NCBI GenBank assembly: GCA_947166205.1
Contig: CAMVDI010000082.1
Location: 1 to 7,610 of the forward strand
Length of the DNA stretch: 7,610 nucleotides
DNA from: an uncultured Clostridia bacterium
GTDB taxonomy: Bacteria; Bacillota_A; Clostridia; Christensenellales; Aristaeellaceae
Direction of reading: 5' to 3'
The position numbers and the translations under genes were made by a program. The notes beneath the pieces were generated by a model, which searched no databases, was not told where the DNA came from, and was given only the letters and a program-made list of their open reading frames with translations. Below are positions 6,834 to 7,610 of the stretch, piece after piece; within the stretch, counting starts at the first letter, position 1; each line of letters starts with the position of its first letter.

Positions 6834-7277
6834 ATGCTGGACGCGGCACAGTCGCCCTTTGGGCAGGCGCTGACACCATATCAGTGTATTCGCTACGCCC
6901 TTGACAAGCCGGGCGTATTGACCGTGCTGCCCGGCGCGCAAAGCGTGGAAGAAGTAGAGACGCTGCTGGCCTATTACAGCCAGCCGGAGGAGGCGCTGGA
7001 TTATTCCGTTATAGGCTCCTTCGCGCCGCCTCAGGCCAATGGGAAGTGTGTCTATTGCAATCACTGCAAGCCCTGCCCTGTGGGGATCGACATAGGACTG
7101 GTGAATAAGTATTATGACCTGGCCAGAGCTGACGACGGCATGGCAGCGCAGCACTATCTGAACCTTGATAAAACCGCCGCGGACTGCATCACCTGCGGGC
7201 ACTGCGACAGCCGCTGCCCGTTCTCGGTACAGTAAAGTGAACGGATGCGCGACATCAAGGCGTTCTTTGGAAAGTAG
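6834..7277 (+). pseudogene. C-terminal remnant of ferredoxin-tailed aldo/keto reductase, with internal stop
   Basis: The remnant has the end of an aldo/keto reductase barrel (SPFGQALTPYQCIRYAL, VLPGAQSVEEVE) followed by the two-cluster iron-sulphur tail of one clostridial AKR branch. Cysteines at 72, 75, 78 and 81 and at 118, 121, 124 and 128 (counted from the ATG at 6834) make CxxCxxCxxCP and CxxCxxCxxxCPF, enough for two [4Fe-4S] clusters. Roughly the first two thirds of the barrel, with the catalytic Asp/Tyr/Lys/His, is missing, and a stop codon (TAA, 6831-6833) directly precedes the ATG. After CPFSVQ the frame hits TAA at 7233-7235, yet continues in the same frame as SERMRDIKAFFGK to TAG at 7275-7277. 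That is the expected family C-terminus, so a CAA glutamine codon probably mutated to TAA. No Shine-Dalgarno sequence precedes the ATG. Confidence 0.85.
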
Positions 7278-7286
7278 CTGATATGA

Positions 7287-7370
7287 TCAAAACGTTGCCT
7301 TTAGCCAGAGCCTATGAAGTTGGGATTGGCGTCTGATCAGGGCATCCAGATATTTTCTGCGTTCAATCAT
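7287..7370 (-). pseudogene. N-terminal fragment of a probable AAA/DUF4143-type ATPase
   Basis: On the - strand, an ATG at 7370-7368 opens a 27-codon frame ending in TGA at 7289-7287. It begins MIERRKYLDALIRR. That closely resembles the start of the large AAA_14/DUF4143 'ATP-binding protein' family, where this segment leads into a VxxGxRRxGKS-type Walker A loop. Here the similarity ends after about 13 residues, and QSQLHRLWLKATF then stop follows, so all catalytic parts are lost. The start is supported by AAAAGGAG (- strand; + strand 7379-7386) with an eight-base gap to the ATG, inside the large hairpin. The identification rests on a short stretch and on memory of the family. Confidence 0.6.
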
Positions 7371-7374
7371 GTTT

Positions 7375-7430
7375 TATGCTCCTTTTCGGAAGATGCTCGT
7401 ATTTTCGAGTAACTTCCGAAAAGGAGCATA
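7375..7430. promoter_or_regulatory. 56-base near-perfect hairpin sequestering a ribosome binding site
   Basis: An 18-base arm at 7375-7392 is the exact reverse complement of CTTCCGAAAAGGAGCATA (7413-7430). Inside it, ATG (7393-7395) faces TAA (7410-7412) as one mismatch, one T-A pair and one G-T pair. The inner stem CTCG/CGAG (7396-7399, 7406-7409) then closes a six-base loop TATTTT. On the - strand, the 3' arm contains AAAAGGAG, the Shine-Dalgarno sequence for the ATPase fragment starting at 7370, fully paired with the opposite arm. The symmetry also fits a dimeric DNA-binding protein. Neither side has a terminator-like T run, although a terminator role is not formally excluded. Confidence 0.85.
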
Positions 7431-7469
7431 TCATCATACTCACAGCAGTGAATCAAGAAGTAAACACTG

Positions 7470-7497
7470 AAAAAAGGAAACCCTGCATCTCAAGGGT
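7470..7497 (-). terminator. Weak candidate terminator after the DUF2779 fragment
   Basis: Read on the - strand, ACCCT and AGGGT (+ strand 7493-7497 and 7480-7484) form a 5-bp stem with an eight-base loop. TTCC and then six T's (+ strand 7470-7475) follow. It lies about 40 bases after the DUF2779 stop, a suitable place. The stem is short and the T run is offset by four bases, so the call is weak. Confidence 0.22.
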
Positions 7498-7533
7498 GAG
7501 CAGGAACTGTTTCTTCCGGAAGCTGGGCATGAG

Positions 7534-7610
7534 TTATCCTGCCGCTTTTTTCAACTCTTCCCACACCTTCACCATGGCCAGGGTGTCCAGTTTGCAGTAG
7601 GCAAGCAGAT
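7534..7610 (-). CDS. C-terminal end of a probable DUF2779 protein (runs off window)
   Basis: On the - strand, the 24 residues before the TAA at 7536-7534 begin LLAYCKLDTLAMVKVWEEL. The YCxLDTxAMVxxWExL pattern is the usual C-terminus of DUF2779 proteins. As I recall the family, these are large predicted nucleases with a Cas4/RecB-like region and a C-terminal RNase H-like/exonuclease region; the Asp in LDT would be part of that fold. The rest of the gene lies beyond the right edge, so it cannot be judged intact. On the - strand it is followed by a weak terminator, the large hairpin and the ATPase fragment. Confidence 0.6.
   Translation of the reverse strand, partial: LLAYCKLDTLAMVKVWEELKKAAG

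Larger units (their letters stand above)
6686..7610. other. Decayed accessory segment made of gene fragments
   Basis: No intact gene is seen downstream of the deacetylase. The first 35 bases (6686-6720) are GC-rich with small hairpins but no T run. From about 6721 the sequence becomes less GC-rich, and recognisable protein pieces appear on both strands: an IS110 scrap, an aldo/keto reductase tail, an ATPase start and a DUF2779 end. They are joined without their missing parts. Bases 6787-6833 and 7278-7286 are unassigned. The picture is of repeated insertion and deletion. The DUF2779 gene may be intact beyond the window. Confidence 0.75.

Noticed and set aside
6312..7202. - strand frame covering the deacetylase end and the reductase remnant
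   Set aside because: It spans the junction between unrelated pieces and is antisense to both; no motif seen.
7375..7430. Hairpin as a CRISPR repeat, tRNA or intrinsic terminator
   Set aside because: Only one copy is present, it has no tRNA-like arms, and neither flank has a T run. The RBS-overlap reading fits better.
7425..7470. - strand promoter with TATGAT at 7433-7438
   Set aside because: No acceptable -35 box is found 16-18 bases upstream, and the implied start would fall inside the hairpin arm.
7453..7530. 25-codon - strand frame between the DUF2779 stop and the hairpin
   Set aside because: It has no ribosome binding site, overlaps the candidate terminator, and its peptide resembles nothing I know.
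7376..7600. 74-codon + strand frame starting in the hairpin
   Set aside because: It begins within the palindrome and crosses the opposite-strand DUF2779 end, which has a recognisable family pattern. There is no Shine-Dalgarno sequence and no similarity that I recognise.

Overview
The window reads as chromosomal DNA of a GC-rich Firmicute, most likely an anaerobic gut or rumen clostridium. The grounds are the gene order comEC then holA, strong AGGAGG-type ribosome binding sites, and 3' fragments (IS110 transposase, ferredoxin-tailed aldo/keto reductase, a probable AAA/DUF4143 ATPase, DUF2779) of families that are common in such genomes. The organism call is inference; no rRNA or other taxonomic marker is present.

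Positions 1-4117 are an ordinary, tightly packed operon on the + strand. It holds a YhfI/RNase Z-like metallo-beta-lactamase-fold hydrolase, the DNA-uptake channel ComEC, and the DNA polymerase III delta subunit HolA. Both junctions are 4-base GTGA overlaps with a Shine-Dalgarno sequence inside the upstream gene, so translation is probably coupled.

Positions 4118-6685 hold two exported-protein genes on the + strand. The first encodes a modular secreted protein: a signal peptide, an Ig-like domain, a Ser/Thr/Gly/Lys repeat linker, a beta-rich domain and an InlB-B-repeat-like C-terminus. It has its own near-perfect extended -10 sigma-A promoter and is followed by a good hairpin terminator. The second encodes a secreted PIG-L/LmbE-type zinc deacetylase with a discoidin-like N-terminal domain. 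They look like cell-envelope or surface-glycan functions.

Positions 6686-7610 are different in character: less GC-rich, with no intact gene and several decayed pieces on both strands. In order these are an internal scrap of an IS110-family transposase, the C-terminal third of an aldo/keto reductase carrying an in-frame nonsense codon, the first dozen or so codons of a probable AAA/DUF4143-type ATPase on the - strand, and the last 24 codons of a probable DUF2779 protein on the - strand running off the window. Just upstream of the ATPase fragment is a 56-base near-perfect hairpin that buries the fragment's ribosome binding site. This hairpin is the most interesting unexplained element in the window.

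I see no complete new defence, mobile or biosynthetic system. The rest is conserved housekeeping genes plus one accessory graveyard.
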